Shown one piece after another: positions 27,001 through 34,837 of a DNA stretch of 44,931 bases. Made by a program: the position numbers and the translations under genes. Below the pieces are notes generated by a model, which saw only the letters and a program-made list of their open reading frames with translations, did no database searches and had not been told where the DNA came from. The first letter of the stretch is position 1, and every line of letters starts with the position of its first letter. This DNA comes from Acidimicrobiia bacterium (GTDB lineage Bacteria; Actinomycetota; Acidimicrobiia; Acidimicrobiales; Bin134): positions 1 through 44,931 of the forward strand of contig VYEX01000031.1 of NCBI GenBank assembly GCA_009842675.1, in the 5' to 3' direction.

Positions 27001-28205
27001 TGGCCCGAAATGACCTGCACCTCGACTTGGTTCATGACGTAAGACTCAGACTGCTCGAAGCATTTCCGGTGCGGGCCCCTAGTGGTCAACATGAGGTGCT
27101 GGACCGCCTATTGGGCGAGCTTTTGCGAGGCCAAGAAGTGGCGACGCTTGAGACCTTGGCCACCCAAAGGCTGGCTCCGAAGAGCATGACTGTCGCCCAG
27201 CGAACCAGGTGGCTGGCAGTCGGCGCGATCACCGCTCCCAATCGGCTCCTCGAACCGCTACTCAAGTTCATCGGCGACAGCGAGAAACGAACAAAGTACC
27301 TGGCTGAGTTCTTCCGGAATTGCACTTCGGAAAGCTATTTTGACACCTCATTTTTGGGTCCATCGCCGGACCCGTCCACCCTCAAGGCCTTCATCAAGAT
27401 CTTGGGACGCCTATACGCCCCTCTGAGAGAAGATGAGCTTGTGACACTCGAGATTGGCACCTCTGACCGGATCGGCGGGTGGATAGGGCTGCTTGGGTCA
27501 CAAGACAGCATCCTGGCCAAACAGGCGCTATCAAACCTAATAGATGATCCCGAGCTCGTGACATGGAGAGGCCAGCTCACGAGGGCTTGGGAACACCAAA
27601 ACGTTGCCCTTCGCGACGCCGCCTACAGCCACCCCACCATCGAAGAAGTCCAGCGCACGCTCGACAATGGCCTGCCCGCAAACGCGTCCGACTTGGCCGC
27701 GCTACTGAATGACCGCCTTGACGGCATCGCCGATGACATCCGGGGTAGCAGCAGCAACATCTGGCGCCAATTCTGGAACGAGGAACCGGAGCTCACGGCG
27801 AAGCACGAAGATGCCTGCCGAGACGCGCTCCTTGCAATGTTGCAAGCCCGCCTTTCTCCTGAGATCGACGCGGCCCGCGAAGGGCACTACGTATCGGACA
27901 AGCGTGCCGATATCCGAGTGAGCTACGGCGGGCACAACGTGCCGACCGAGATCAAGAAGGACTACCACCGAAACCTCTGGAGCGCCCTCCAAGAGCAGCT
28001 GATCGAGCAATACACCACTGATCCAGCAACCTCCGGGCACGGCAACTACCTCGTCTTGTGGACGGGCGGCGACAAGATCAGTCGAAGGCCAGACGGCAAT
28101 CACCCGGCCACTCCCGATGAATTGAGAGCACTGCTGGAAGGCGATCTGACCCCGGACCAGGCTATCAAGATCTCTGTCAGAGTCTTCGATGTCACCAAAC
28201 CCTGA
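24051..28205 (+). CDS. NACHT/STAND-like NTPase with C-terminal PD-(D/E)xK nuclease (island gene 2)
   Basis: The 1384-residue protein starts with a NACHT-like NTPase: Walker A GDAGSGKTT (41-49), Walker B VVLFIDGLDE (84-93), sensor-like RLSCREADW (121-129), an NPQTLSLL motif (191-198) and a winged-helix end with VHRHVAEFLGGRYL (311-324), similar to the HRSFQEFLAA motif of NACHT proteins. About 330-1200 is a long helical, repeat-like region with a charged coiled-coil (about 785-815). The C-terminal 115 residues form a restriction-nuclease-like core: ADI (Asp1287), EIK (Glu1300, Lys1302) and a following QEQL helix. This sensor-repeats-effector layout matches NLR-like immune proteins, but with the NTPase first and the nuclease last, unlike Avs1/2. 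No exact named family recognised. Overlaps gene 1 by 4 bp. Confidence 0.85.
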   Translation: MSSPVARTCTELATDRDPSIILCEPKPLSAFRQSQGLVLLGDAGSGKTTELQQESEALGNAAVYLSARQFARSDVDSHPDWRNVVLFIDGLDEMRAGTTDSLTPMDQIITKLESLGRPSFRLSCREADWLGTNDRQNLSTVSPDSQITVLRLNPLDDDAIINLLNSLDGSRDAQEFINKARERGLGAVLRNPQTLSLLAQAVGPGGVWPKSRQETFEFACHKMAAEQNEDHLERIDHMPSDVAMNAAGFLCALQLLAGTEGYSLTPLLDDPLFPSVDELLDPPDQLSLSSLKRALGTRLFSVADERRVRPVHRHVAEFLGGRYLAKLIRGGLPASRAMSLMTSPSDKRVVTVLRGLSAWLAVHSREARPLLTKADPVGVGLYGDIEGLLPDERVHLLESLVEFAKQGQLFGHERADDRGSSYIGSTAQAFRSLASEDMVPAIKDLLAQPVADATDHRIVGFVLEVLGEADESESESLGELTADIVGVLVDPSRPADLKVAALDAYLHLSSPVEAQTQILLRLLEETHDGIHHDPLDELRGALLSHLYPVHLAPNRIWQFLVSPNERDFIGGRFWKFHRETLLEKSSDQQVGELLDALHETGLPPLADQTVSVVGALSIQVLAKGLEMQGDDIEPARLYNWLSTNSRSLRHNPRSREPRDYIQAWLQARPDTQEDVYLTWLRHQHVKGESSLKSFWSCNALNESSPPTDFGLWCLEMAVQLEHSEPPISLALLNQAYLSLQQQSGSQGLTLEVMKERVAGHNKLANRLDELCIPPPPNDELSTFEREMQDRKAEYEQEKRQRQSDWADLLRSHEDELRDNRLPPHILNVLAKAYFALFIEVSHDALPRHRISEFVGGDLDLVDAVMASLRDAIWRDDLPETHETITWSFESKHSFLAFPVLASLELLGAQLPGLVDTCEDSSKRKALAIHYCIPSPLGHSAASQIHDRWLRQDPDLVFDVLFQCAAAALRAGETYIPGLNDLDNMARNDLHLDLVHDVRLRLLEAFPVRAPSGQHEVLDRLLGELLRGQEVATLETLATQRLAPKSMTVAQRTRWLAVGAITAPNRLLEPLLKFIGDSEKRTKYLAEFFRNCTSESYFDTSFLGPSPDPSTLKAFIKILGRLYAPLREDELVTLEIGTSDRIGGWIGLLGSQDSILAKQALSNLIDDPELVTWRGQLTRAWEHQNVALRDAAYSHPTIEEVQRTLDNGLPANASDLAALLNDRLDGIADDIRGSSSNIWRQFWNEEPELTAKHEDACRDALLAMLQARLSPEIDAAREGHYVSDKRADIRVSYGGHNVPTEIKKDYHRNLWSALQEQLIEQYTTDPATSGHGNYLVLWTGGDKISRRPDGNHPATPDELRALLEGDLTPDQAIKISVRVFDVTKP

Positions 28206-28237
28206 GTAGGGCCCAGTCAACAGAGGAAGACCGTCTC

Positions 28238-31200
28238 TTGATTACCGACCCGAACTTCTCTTCTGGCGGAGCATTTAGCATGCCCACCGTGCCGGAAGCA
28301 GCTCCAGAAGAAGACATGGGAGCCCAGCGTCTATTGGCGGGATTGTCTCGTTGCGTTTCGGTTGACCTTGAAGTGTCGAAAAAGGATGAGCGCATTCACT
28401 CCTTCGCTGGAGTGCGCCCCGACACCGATGAGTCATTCGTCTACTCGTCGGGGGGTCGTCGCTTCCATCAGGCGTTGGCTGAGTTGGATGCTCTTGCCGA
28501 TGGCGCGGATTTCGTTGTGGGCCACAATTTCATTGAGTTCGATATGCGCCATTTGCAGGCGGCCAATCCTGATTTGCGCTTGCTTCAGATGCCGGTGGTG
28601 GACACTCTGTGGCTGAATCCTCTGGCCTTTCCCCGGAACCCGTATCACCATCTCGTCAAGCACTACCAGGAAGGCCAGCTGATCACCGGGCGCAAGAACG
28701 ACCCGGAACAAGACGCCCGGATCGCCTTAGAGGTCTTCGCCGACCAGCAGAAGAGTCTGGTGGCGGCGCCCCCAGACTTGCTTGTCGCCTGGCACTGGCT
28801 GACGGGGGTTCAGCATGGCTCTGGTTTTGATTTGGTCTTCCGGAGTGTGCGCGGTTCGCCGAGGCCATCTGACGGTGAGGCCCGCGAGGCGATCCTGTCC
28901 CGTGTTAGCGGTGTGTGCTGTCGCACTCATGCTCGCCAAACCATCGATTCCGCTGGCGAGCATGGCTGGTCGCTGGCCTACGCATTGGCGTGGCTATGGG
29001 TGTCGGGGGGCAATTCGGTCATGCCGCCCTGGGTGCGGCACCAGTTTCCCGATGCCGGAAAGCTGGTGCGGCGCCTGCGCGACCGCCGGTGCGGCGACGG
29101 GGGCTGCCCGTGGTGCAAAGAGCGCCATGATGCTCGCCGAGAGCTGAAGCGCTTGTTCGGTTTCGACGACTTCAGACCGGAGCCGGCCGGTGAAGACGGG
29201 CGTCCGTTGCAGCAGGCCATCGTCGAGGCGACGATGGGGGGCGACCATGTTCTGGGGATCTTGCCGACGGGCACGGGCAAGTCGCTGTGCTACCAGATAC
29301 CGGCTCTGTCGCGATATGAGAAGACCGGAGCGGTGACCGTAGTCATCTCGCCGCTGGTGGCCCTGATGGCCGATCAGGTCACAGGGCTTGAGGCCAGCGG
29401 TATCACTTCCTGTGTCACCATCAACAGCTTGTTGTCGATGCCTGAGCGCACCGAAGCGCTGGAGAGGCTGAGGCTCGGAGACGCTGCCATTGTGTTGATC
29501 TCTCCCGAGCAGCTTCGCAGCGTTTCGTTTCGGCGCACTTTGGATCAGCGCGAGATCGGTGCGTGGGTGCTGGACGAGGCGCATTGTCTTTCGAAGTGGG
29601 GCCACGACTTCCGCCCCGACTATCGCTACGTGGGGCGCTACATCCGCGAACGGGCCGAAGGCGGTGTTGTCCCCCCGGTGTTGTGTTTGACGGCGACGGC
29701 CAAGCCAGGGGTCAAAGAGGAGATAGTCGAGTATTTCGCCGAAAGACTCGGCGTCGAGATGCAGGTGTTCGATGGCGGCAGCCGGCGCACCAATCTTGAG
29801 TTTGTGGTAGCCGAGACAACCAGCGCCATGAAGGACCACGACATCCACATGTTCTTGGCCAAGCACCTGCCCCCGGAGCTAGATGGCGGCGCGATCGTGT
29901 ATTGCGCCACTCGGCGGCGGACCGAGGAGGTGGCGAACTTCCTCAGGGAACAGGGATTTTCCGCCGATCGATTCCACGCGGGTTTGCAGCCGGAAGAGAA
30001 GAAGACCATCCAGCGCGGCTTCATCGACGGTGAGTTGAGGGCGATTGCGGCCACCAACGCTTTTGGAATGGGCATCGACAAGCCCGATGTGCGCCTGGTA
30101 ATACACGCTGACATTCCGTCGTCGCTGGAGAACTATCTGCAAGAGGCGGGTCGTGCCGGAAGGGACCAGCAACTAGCACACTGCGTGCTGCTTTACACAA
30201 AAGACGACGTGGAGCGGCAATTCGGCATGTCGGCTCGGTCCCGGCTCACCCGGCGCGAGATTCATGGAGTGTTGAAGGCCCTGCGCCGGTTGAGCAGGCG
30301 CAACAAGAGCGACGAAGTCGAAGCCACCGTCGGGGAGATCCTGGTCAAAGACGAGGACAACGACTTCAGACGGGACTCTGCCACAGACGACACCAGAGGG
30401 CGGACGGCACTGGCCTGGCTTGAGGAGTCAGAGCTGCTCAGCCGCGAGGAGAATCGCATCCGGGTCTTCCCTTCGTCGTTGCGGGTGAGCTCGGTTGAGG
30501 AGGCAAAGGAGAAGCTCGAGGCTAGTGCGATCGACGACACCGTTCGCGACCGGCTGTTGGCCATTGTGCGGTTGCTGATCGATGCCGACCCCGACGAGGG
30601 CATCTCCACCGACATGCTCATGGAAACCGCCGGCCTCAACTCCGACCAAGTGAGGGGCGCGCTCCACGACTTGGAGAGATGCGGGATCGCCGTCAACGAC
30701 ACCGCGCTGACTGCCTTTGTCCACGTCGGCGTGGCCAACAGCTCGAAACGGCGGCTCGCTGAGGCGGCGGGGGCGGAGGAGGAGTTGTTGAACCTCATGC
30801 AGGAGATGGCCCCGGATATGGGAATCGGCGACGAAGCGCCATTGAACCTGCGCATAGCCAGCCAGCGCATCAAAGACGCCGGCCACGACCATGTCCGGCC
30901 CGAGTACATGGTCCGCCTTCTGCAAGGGATCGCCGGAGACGGCCGGGGTGAGGGCATTGGCGGCGGCAGCATCACAATGAGAAAACACGACGCCGACAGT
31001 GTCCGGGTAATGCTGAAGCGCGAGTGGCATTCAATCGTGGGGATCGCCCAGCGTCGACGAGCCGGCGCTGCCCGCCTGCTCGATCACCTGTTGTCTTGCG
31101 TCCCGAAGGGCAAGCGCGGCACTGACGTCCTGGCGGAGACCACATTGGGGGAGCTGACTAAGGCCGTGGAAGGCGACATGAGCCTCGCCTCACAAGACGT

Positions 31201-33424
31201 CAAGGACTTCCGAAGGCTCGTGGACCGCTCACTGGTGTGGCTGCACGAACAAGAGGTCATCAGGCTCAACAAGGGCCTCACCGTGTTCCGCCCGGCAATG
31301 ACCATCCACCTCTCGCCCGAACGGCGCGGCTACAAGCAATCGGACTTCCAGTCCTTGCAGATCCACTACGACGAGACCGTCCGCCAAATCCACATCATGG
31401 CCGAGTACGCGCAGCGAGGACTCGCCAACATGGCTGAGGCCCTGCACCTGGCCATCGACTACTTCACCCTGGAAGAAACCGAGTTCCTAGAACGCTGGCT
31501 GCCCGAGCGCGGCACGGAGCTTGGCCGGCAAACCACGCCGGAATCCTGGCGTGACATCGTGGAGAGCCTCAAGAACCCCTCCCAGCGCCACCTCGTGGCC
31601 GACAACCGCGAGAACGCCAACATGCTGGTTCTGGCCGGGCCTGGTTCGGGCAAGACCAAAGTGCTGGTTCACCGCATCGCCTACCTGATACGAGTCAAGC
31701 GCGAAGACCCCCGGGGCATCCTCGCCCTCGCCTACAACCGACATGCCGCAATCGAAATCCGCCGCCGACTGGCCCAACTCGTAGGCGACGACGCGCGAAG
31801 GGTGCTGGTGCTCACCTGCCACGCAATGGCGATGCGCCTCGTCGGCGCCAGTTTCGCAGACCGCGCCGACCGCCCAGAAAGCGAGCAATTCCAGGACATC
31901 CTCAAACAGGCGGCCGCATTGCTGCACGGCGACGGACTGGAACCAGAAGAAGCCGAGGAGACCCGGACCCGGCTCTTGGCGGGGTTCCGATGGATCCTGG
32001 TGGACGAATACCAAGACGTCGGCCAAGAAGAGTACGACCTCATCTCCGCGCTGGCGGGGCGGACCCAATCAGACGAGGACTCCAAACTCACCCTGTTCGC
32101 GGTAGGCGACGATGACCAGAACATCTACACCTTCAAAGGATCCTCGGTGAAGTTCATACGCAGCTTCGAACAGGACTACCAGGCCCAACCTGCATTCCTC
32201 ACCGACAACTACCGGTCAACCCGCCACATCATCGAGGCCTCAAACGCGGTCATCAAGCCAGCAACAGACCGGATGAAGGTTGGCCACGAAATCCGCATCA
32301 ACAGGCGGCGCGCCAAAGACGCCGCGGGCGGCTCGTGGGCTGGGCGGGACCCTGTTGGCCGCGGGAAGGTCCAAGTTTTGCCCGTCGGACGAAGTGCGAT
32401 CACCCAGGCGCAAACAGCAATGGCCGAGCTTCAGCGAATGCAAGATTTCGCCTCGGACTGGGACTGGTCAAGCTGTGCCGTTCTCGCCAGAGAGTGGAAG
32501 TACCTGGAGCCGGTTCGCAGCATCTGCGAGCTCGCCGGCATACCAGTGCAAATGGCGAACGAAGACCTCCCCAGCATCTGGCACCTACGCGAAACCCAAT
32601 CCCTTCTCAAGTGGCTCCGCAGCCGAGACACGCGCCTGATCCGAAACGCCGACTTGCGCCAGTGGCACACCAGCCAAGCCCAAACCCCCTGGACGGAACT
32701 CCTACAAGAGGCAATAGAGGCGCATGAGGGAGAAGCGGGCGAGGCCGATATTCCGGTGGACTCGCTCATCGAATGGCTGGCCGAGTGGGGCCAAGAGGCG
32801 CGCAAGCGCCAACAGGGGCTACTGCTCTCCACCGCCCACCGCGCCAAGGGCCTGGAGTTCGACCATGTGATCGTGCTCGACGGCGGCTGGGACCGCATAG
32901 GACAAGAGGAGGATTCCGACGCATCGCGCCGCCTGTACTACGTCTCCATGACCCGCGCCCGCCACACCCTCGCACTTGGTCAACTTCAGAAATCAAACCC
33001 CATTCTGAAGGAACTACGGGGCAATCCCGCCACCCTATGGCGAGAGCCTCTCGAGCTCCCACCGGCCGCACCAGAACTACGTCGGCGATATCGACAACTC
33101 AACCTAAAGGACGTCTATCTGAGCTTCGCCGGTCGGCAGCCGTCCCACAATCGTGTGCATGCTGCCATCACAGCCCTGTCCCCAAACGACCCACTACAAG
33201 TTCGACAGCGATCCGACCGGTGGGAGCTGCTCGACCAATCAGGCGTAGTAGTAGGCAGGCTGGCCCGAAGTTTCGAGCCCCCCGAAGGAGTGGTCTGCAC
33301 CCACGCAAGCGTCCTGGCCATCGCAACCTGGAACCGCCAACACTCAGAGCCCGAATACCAAGAGCAATTCCAATGCGACACATGGGAAGTCGTCGTGCCC
33401 GAACTCATCTTCGAACCATCCTGA
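28238..33424 (+). CDS. DnaQ-like exonuclease-RecQ-UvrD fusion helicase (island gene 3)
   Basis: A 1728-residue protein with three enzyme parts. (1) DEDD exonuclease-like domain, 38-172: VDLE (Asp43, Glu45), GHNFIEFD (Asp102), final Asp159; five residues before it is Asn154 where DnaQ has His. (2) A Cys-rich segment (C285, C290, C293) leading into RecQ helicase: PTGTGKS (343-349), LDEAHCLSKWGHDFRPDY, QEAGRAGRD. (3) After a helical middle, a UvrD/Rep helicase: GPGSGKT from about 1134, VDEYQDVGQEE, STAHRAKGLEFDHVIVLDG and YVSMTRARHTL. The start is TTG at 28238 with AGAGGAAG 8 bp upstream; ATG 28280 is an alternative. It is 32 bp after gene 2. Likely unwinds and degrades DNA in defence or repair; substrate unknown. 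Confidence 0.87.
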   Translation: MITDPNFSSGGAFSMPTVPEAAPEEDMGAQRLLAGLSRCVSVDLEVSKKDERIHSFAGVRPDTDESFVYSSGGRRFHQALAELDALADGADFVVGHNFIEFDMRHLQAANPDLRLLQMPVVDTLWLNPLAFPRNPYHHLVKHYQEGQLITGRKNDPEQDARIALEVFADQQKSLVAAPPDLLVAWHWLTGVQHGSGFDLVFRSVRGSPRPSDGEAREAILSRVSGVCCRTHARQTIDSAGEHGWSLAYALAWLWVSGGNSVMPPWVRHQFPDAGKLVRRLRDRRCGDGGCPWCKERHDARRELKRLFGFDDFRPEPAGEDGRPLQQAIVEATMGGDHVLGILPTGTGKSLCYQIPALSRYEKTGAVTVVISPLVALMADQVTGLEASGITSCVTINSLLSMPERTEALERLRLGDAAIVLISPEQLRSVSFRRTLDQREIGAWVLDEAHCLSKWGHDFRPDYRYVGRYIRERAEGGVVPPVLCLTATAKPGVKEEIVEYFAERLGVEMQVFDGGSRRTNLEFVVAETTSAMKDHDIHMFLAKHLPPELDGGAIVYCATRRRTEEVANFLREQGFSADRFHAGLQPEEKKTIQRGFIDGELRAIAATNAFGMGIDKPDVRLVIHADIPSSLENYLQEAGRAGRDQQLAHCVLLYTKDDVERQFGMSARSRLTRREIHGVLKALRRLSRRNKSDEVEATVGEILVKDEDNDFRRDSATDDTRGRTALAWLEESELLSREENRIRVFPSSLRVSSVEEAKEKLEASAIDDTVRDRLLAIVRLLIDADPDEGISTDMLMETAGLNSDQVRGALHDLERCGIAVNDTALTAFVHVGVANSSKRRLAEAAGAEEELLNLMQEMAPDMGIGDEAPLNLRIASQRIKDAGHDHVRPEYMVRLLQGIAGDGRGEGIGGGSITMRKHDADSVRVMLKREWHSIVGIAQRRRAGAARLLDHLLSCVPKGKRGTDVLAETTLGELTKAVEGDMSLASQDVKDFRRLVDRSLVWLHEQEVIRLNKGLTVFRPAMTIHLSPERRGYKQSDFQSLQIHYDETVRQIHIMAEYAQRGLANMAEALHLAIDYFTLEETEFLERWLPERGTELGRQTTPESWRDIVESLKNPSQRHLVADNRENANMLVLAGPGSGKTKVLVHRIAYLIRVKREDPRGILALAYNRHAAIEIRRRLAQLVGDDARRVLVLTCHAMAMRLVGASFADRADRPESEQFQDILKQAAALLHGDGLEPEEAEETRTRLLAGFRWILVDEYQDVGQEEYDLISALAGRTQSDEDSKLTLFAVGDDDQNIYTFKGSSVKFIRSFEQDYQAQPAFLTDNYRSTRHIIEASNAVIKPATDRMKVGHEIRINRRRAKDAAGGSWAGRDPVGRGKVQVLPVGRSAITQAQTAMAELQRMQDFASDWDWSSCAVLAREWKYLEPVRSICELAGIPVQMANEDLPSIWHLRETQSLLKWLRSRDTRLIRNADLRQWHTSQAQTPWTELLQEAIEAHEGEAGEADIPVDSLIEWLAEWGQEARKRQQGLLLSTAHRAKGLEFDHVIVLDGGWDRIGQEEDSDASRRLYYVSMTRARHTLALGQLQKSNPILKELRGNPATLWREPLELPPAAPELRRRYRQLNLKDVYLSFAGRQPSHNRVHAAITALSPNDPLQVRQRSDRWELLDQSGVVVGRLARSFEPPEGVVCTHASVLAIATWNRQHSEPEYQEQFQCDTWEVVVPELIFEPS

Positions 33425-33723
33425 GCCTCCCGGGGATTCCCGCAGGGTCGTCTGCCGGTGAACCTCCGAGTTGCCATTTCTTCCCATTTCATGTGAGGGA
33501 ATGGGTGTGGGAAAAGCCGACAAATGGAGACCATAGATGTAGCTGACCAGGGTTTTTTCAATACGTTCGATTCCCCCCAGCTCCACTCTTTCTCAGCTCA
33601 ACGATGTGAGCTCTCGATGGGACGAAGTGTCGTCGCCGTGCGAATCGAGTTGATGATCACGGATTGGGATCTGGGATGAAGGCTGACCGGCCCTTATAGG
33701 ATCTTCCCATTGGGAGGACTGAG
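33425..33723 (+). other. Intergenic tail of the island, attR and upstream region of the amidohydrolase operon
   Basis: No convincing gene. It contains an imperfect inverted repeat around CCCATT...AATGGG (about 33487-33509), the attR repeat, a small AGCTCA/TGAGCT inverted repeat right after it (33595-33612), and near the end a TATAGGAT-like element (about 33696) followed by GGAGG, the ribosome site of the next gene. Confidence 0.5.
33565..33586 (+). repeat. attR: second copy of the 22-bp ssrA repeat
   Basis: Exact copy of 22715-22736 (T-loop to acceptor end of tmRNA). The sequence before it (TTTTTTCAATAC) has no tmRNA features, so this is a displaced 3' fragment, not a second ssrA gene. It marks the distal boundary of the island. 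Confidence 0.88.
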
Positions 33724-34797
33724 GTGAACGACACCTACGGCGGCGTCACGTATATCTCGACTGACGCCCACGTCACTGAGCCGATTGATCTGTACCGAGA
33801 GCGGGTTGATGCGAAATACCGCGACCGGGTCCCGCGGATCGAGGAGGGTGAAGGGGGCGAGCGAACCGTCCACATGGAGGGTCTGCGGCCAAGATCCCTG
33901 ATGGCGGCTGCGGTACTCGAAAAGGCGGTCGTGGGTGGTTGGGACGTCGATGTGCGGATCCGAGATCAAGAGCGCGACGGGGTGGCCGCGGAAGTGATCT
34001 TCCCCACGTGGGCTCTTCAGGCCTGCTTCGTCCCCGAGGACCCCGGTTTCCAGCTGTCGATGTGCCGGGCGTACAACGACTGGGCGGCCGAGGTGTTCGG
34101 CGGGCGGGCTGGGCGGACCTTGGCAGTGGGCCTGATCCCGATGCTCGACATCAATGCGGCCGTCGCTGAGGCGCAAAGGGTGGCCGATCTGGGACTGCGA
34201 GCGCTGTTCTTGCCGGCCCAGGTGCCGACGAGGCCATACAACGACGACGCCTACGACCGCTTCTGGGCCGCGGCCAGCGACTTAGGGCTTCCGCTCACCT
34301 TCCATTCGGGGACCGGGGTGGAGCCCCGGGTGGTGAGGGGTCCGGGAGGCGCGGTGATCAACTACCTGCTAGCTGCCCAGCTCGACGGGCCCAGGGTCAT
34401 GTTGAGCCTCGCCGCAGGAGGGGCGCTGGACCGGTTCCCCGAACTTCGGGTGGTCACCGTGGAGACCGGCGCCTCGTGGCTGGCGTGGGTGATGACGCAG
34501 GCCGACGCCATCTATGACGCCCACCAGATGTGGGCGAAGCCCAAGCTGTCGCTGAAGCCGTCGGAGTTGATTCGCCGACAGTGCGCGGCCACGTTCATGC
34601 ACGATCCGGTGGCGGTCGCCAACCGCGAATTCACCGGGGTCGAAACGCTCATGTGGGGCAACGACTATCCCCACCCCGAAGGCACGTGGCCCAACAGCCA
34701 GGACCGCTGCGCCGAGCAGTTCGAGGGCGTGCCCGGCGACGAGCTCGCCGCCATCGTCGCAGGCAACGCGGCCCGGGTCTTCGGGTTCGATTTGTGA
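33724..34797 (+). CDS. Amidohydrolase-family protein (ACMSD-like)
   Basis: A 357-residue TIM-barrel metal-dependent hydrolase or decarboxylase of the amidohydrolase_2 group. Seen: the first metal motif DAH (Asp14, His16) right after the N-terminus, a His in LTFHSGTG (about residue 197), and the late Asp in WGNDYPHPEGTWP (about 315). The family includes aminocarboxymuconate-semialdehyde decarboxylase and various ring-cleavage product decarboxylases; the substrate cannot be read here. GTG start with GGAGG 7 bp upstream. First gene of an apparent four-gene operon with CoA-transferase, thiolase-like and DUF35 genes, which suggests breakdown of a carboxylic acid or cyclic compound. It lies just outside the island boundary. 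Confidence 0.85.
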   Translation: MNDTYGGVTYISTDAHVTEPIDLYRERVDAKYRDRVPRIEEGEGGERTVHMEGLRPRSLMAAAVLEKAVVGGWDVDVRIRDQERDGVAAEVIFPTWALQACFVPEDPGFQLSMCRAYNDWAAEVFGGRAGRTLAVGLIPMLDINAAVAEAQRVADLGLRALFLPAQVPTRPYNDDAYDRFWAAASDLGLPLTFHSGTGVEPRVVRGPGGAVINYLLAAQLDGPRVMLSLAAGGALDRFPELRVVTVETGASWLAWVMTQADAIYDAHQMWAKPKLSLKPSELIRRQCAATFMHDPVAVANREFTGVETLMWGNDYPHPEGTWPNSQDRCAEQFEGVPGDELAAIVAGNAARVFGFDL

Positions 34798-34837
34798 GGC
34801 CCCACGGCTCGGGCCTTCGTCAGAGAAGTAGTCGACG

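Larger units (their letters stand above)
22737..33586 (+). mobile_element. ssrA-integrated genomic island with a three-gene operon, no integrase
   Basis: The island is the DNA between the two 22-bp repeats, about 10.85 kb. It carries three large co-directional genes (22798-33424) and otherwise only a promoter region and about 140 bp of tail. No integrase, excisionase, relaxase, phage or plasmid gene is present, so it is either a non-autonomous passenger moved by an enzyme encoded elsewhere or an element that lost its integrase. The middle gene is visibly less GC-rich than the host genes, which supports transfer. All three products are NTPases with nuclease or helicase domains, the typical content of a defence island. 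Confidence 0.8.

Noticed and set aside
33565..33586. Second tRNA or tmRNA gene at the distal repeat
   Set aside because: Only the 22-bp 3' fragment is present; the preceding bases cannot form an acceptor stem or T-stem.
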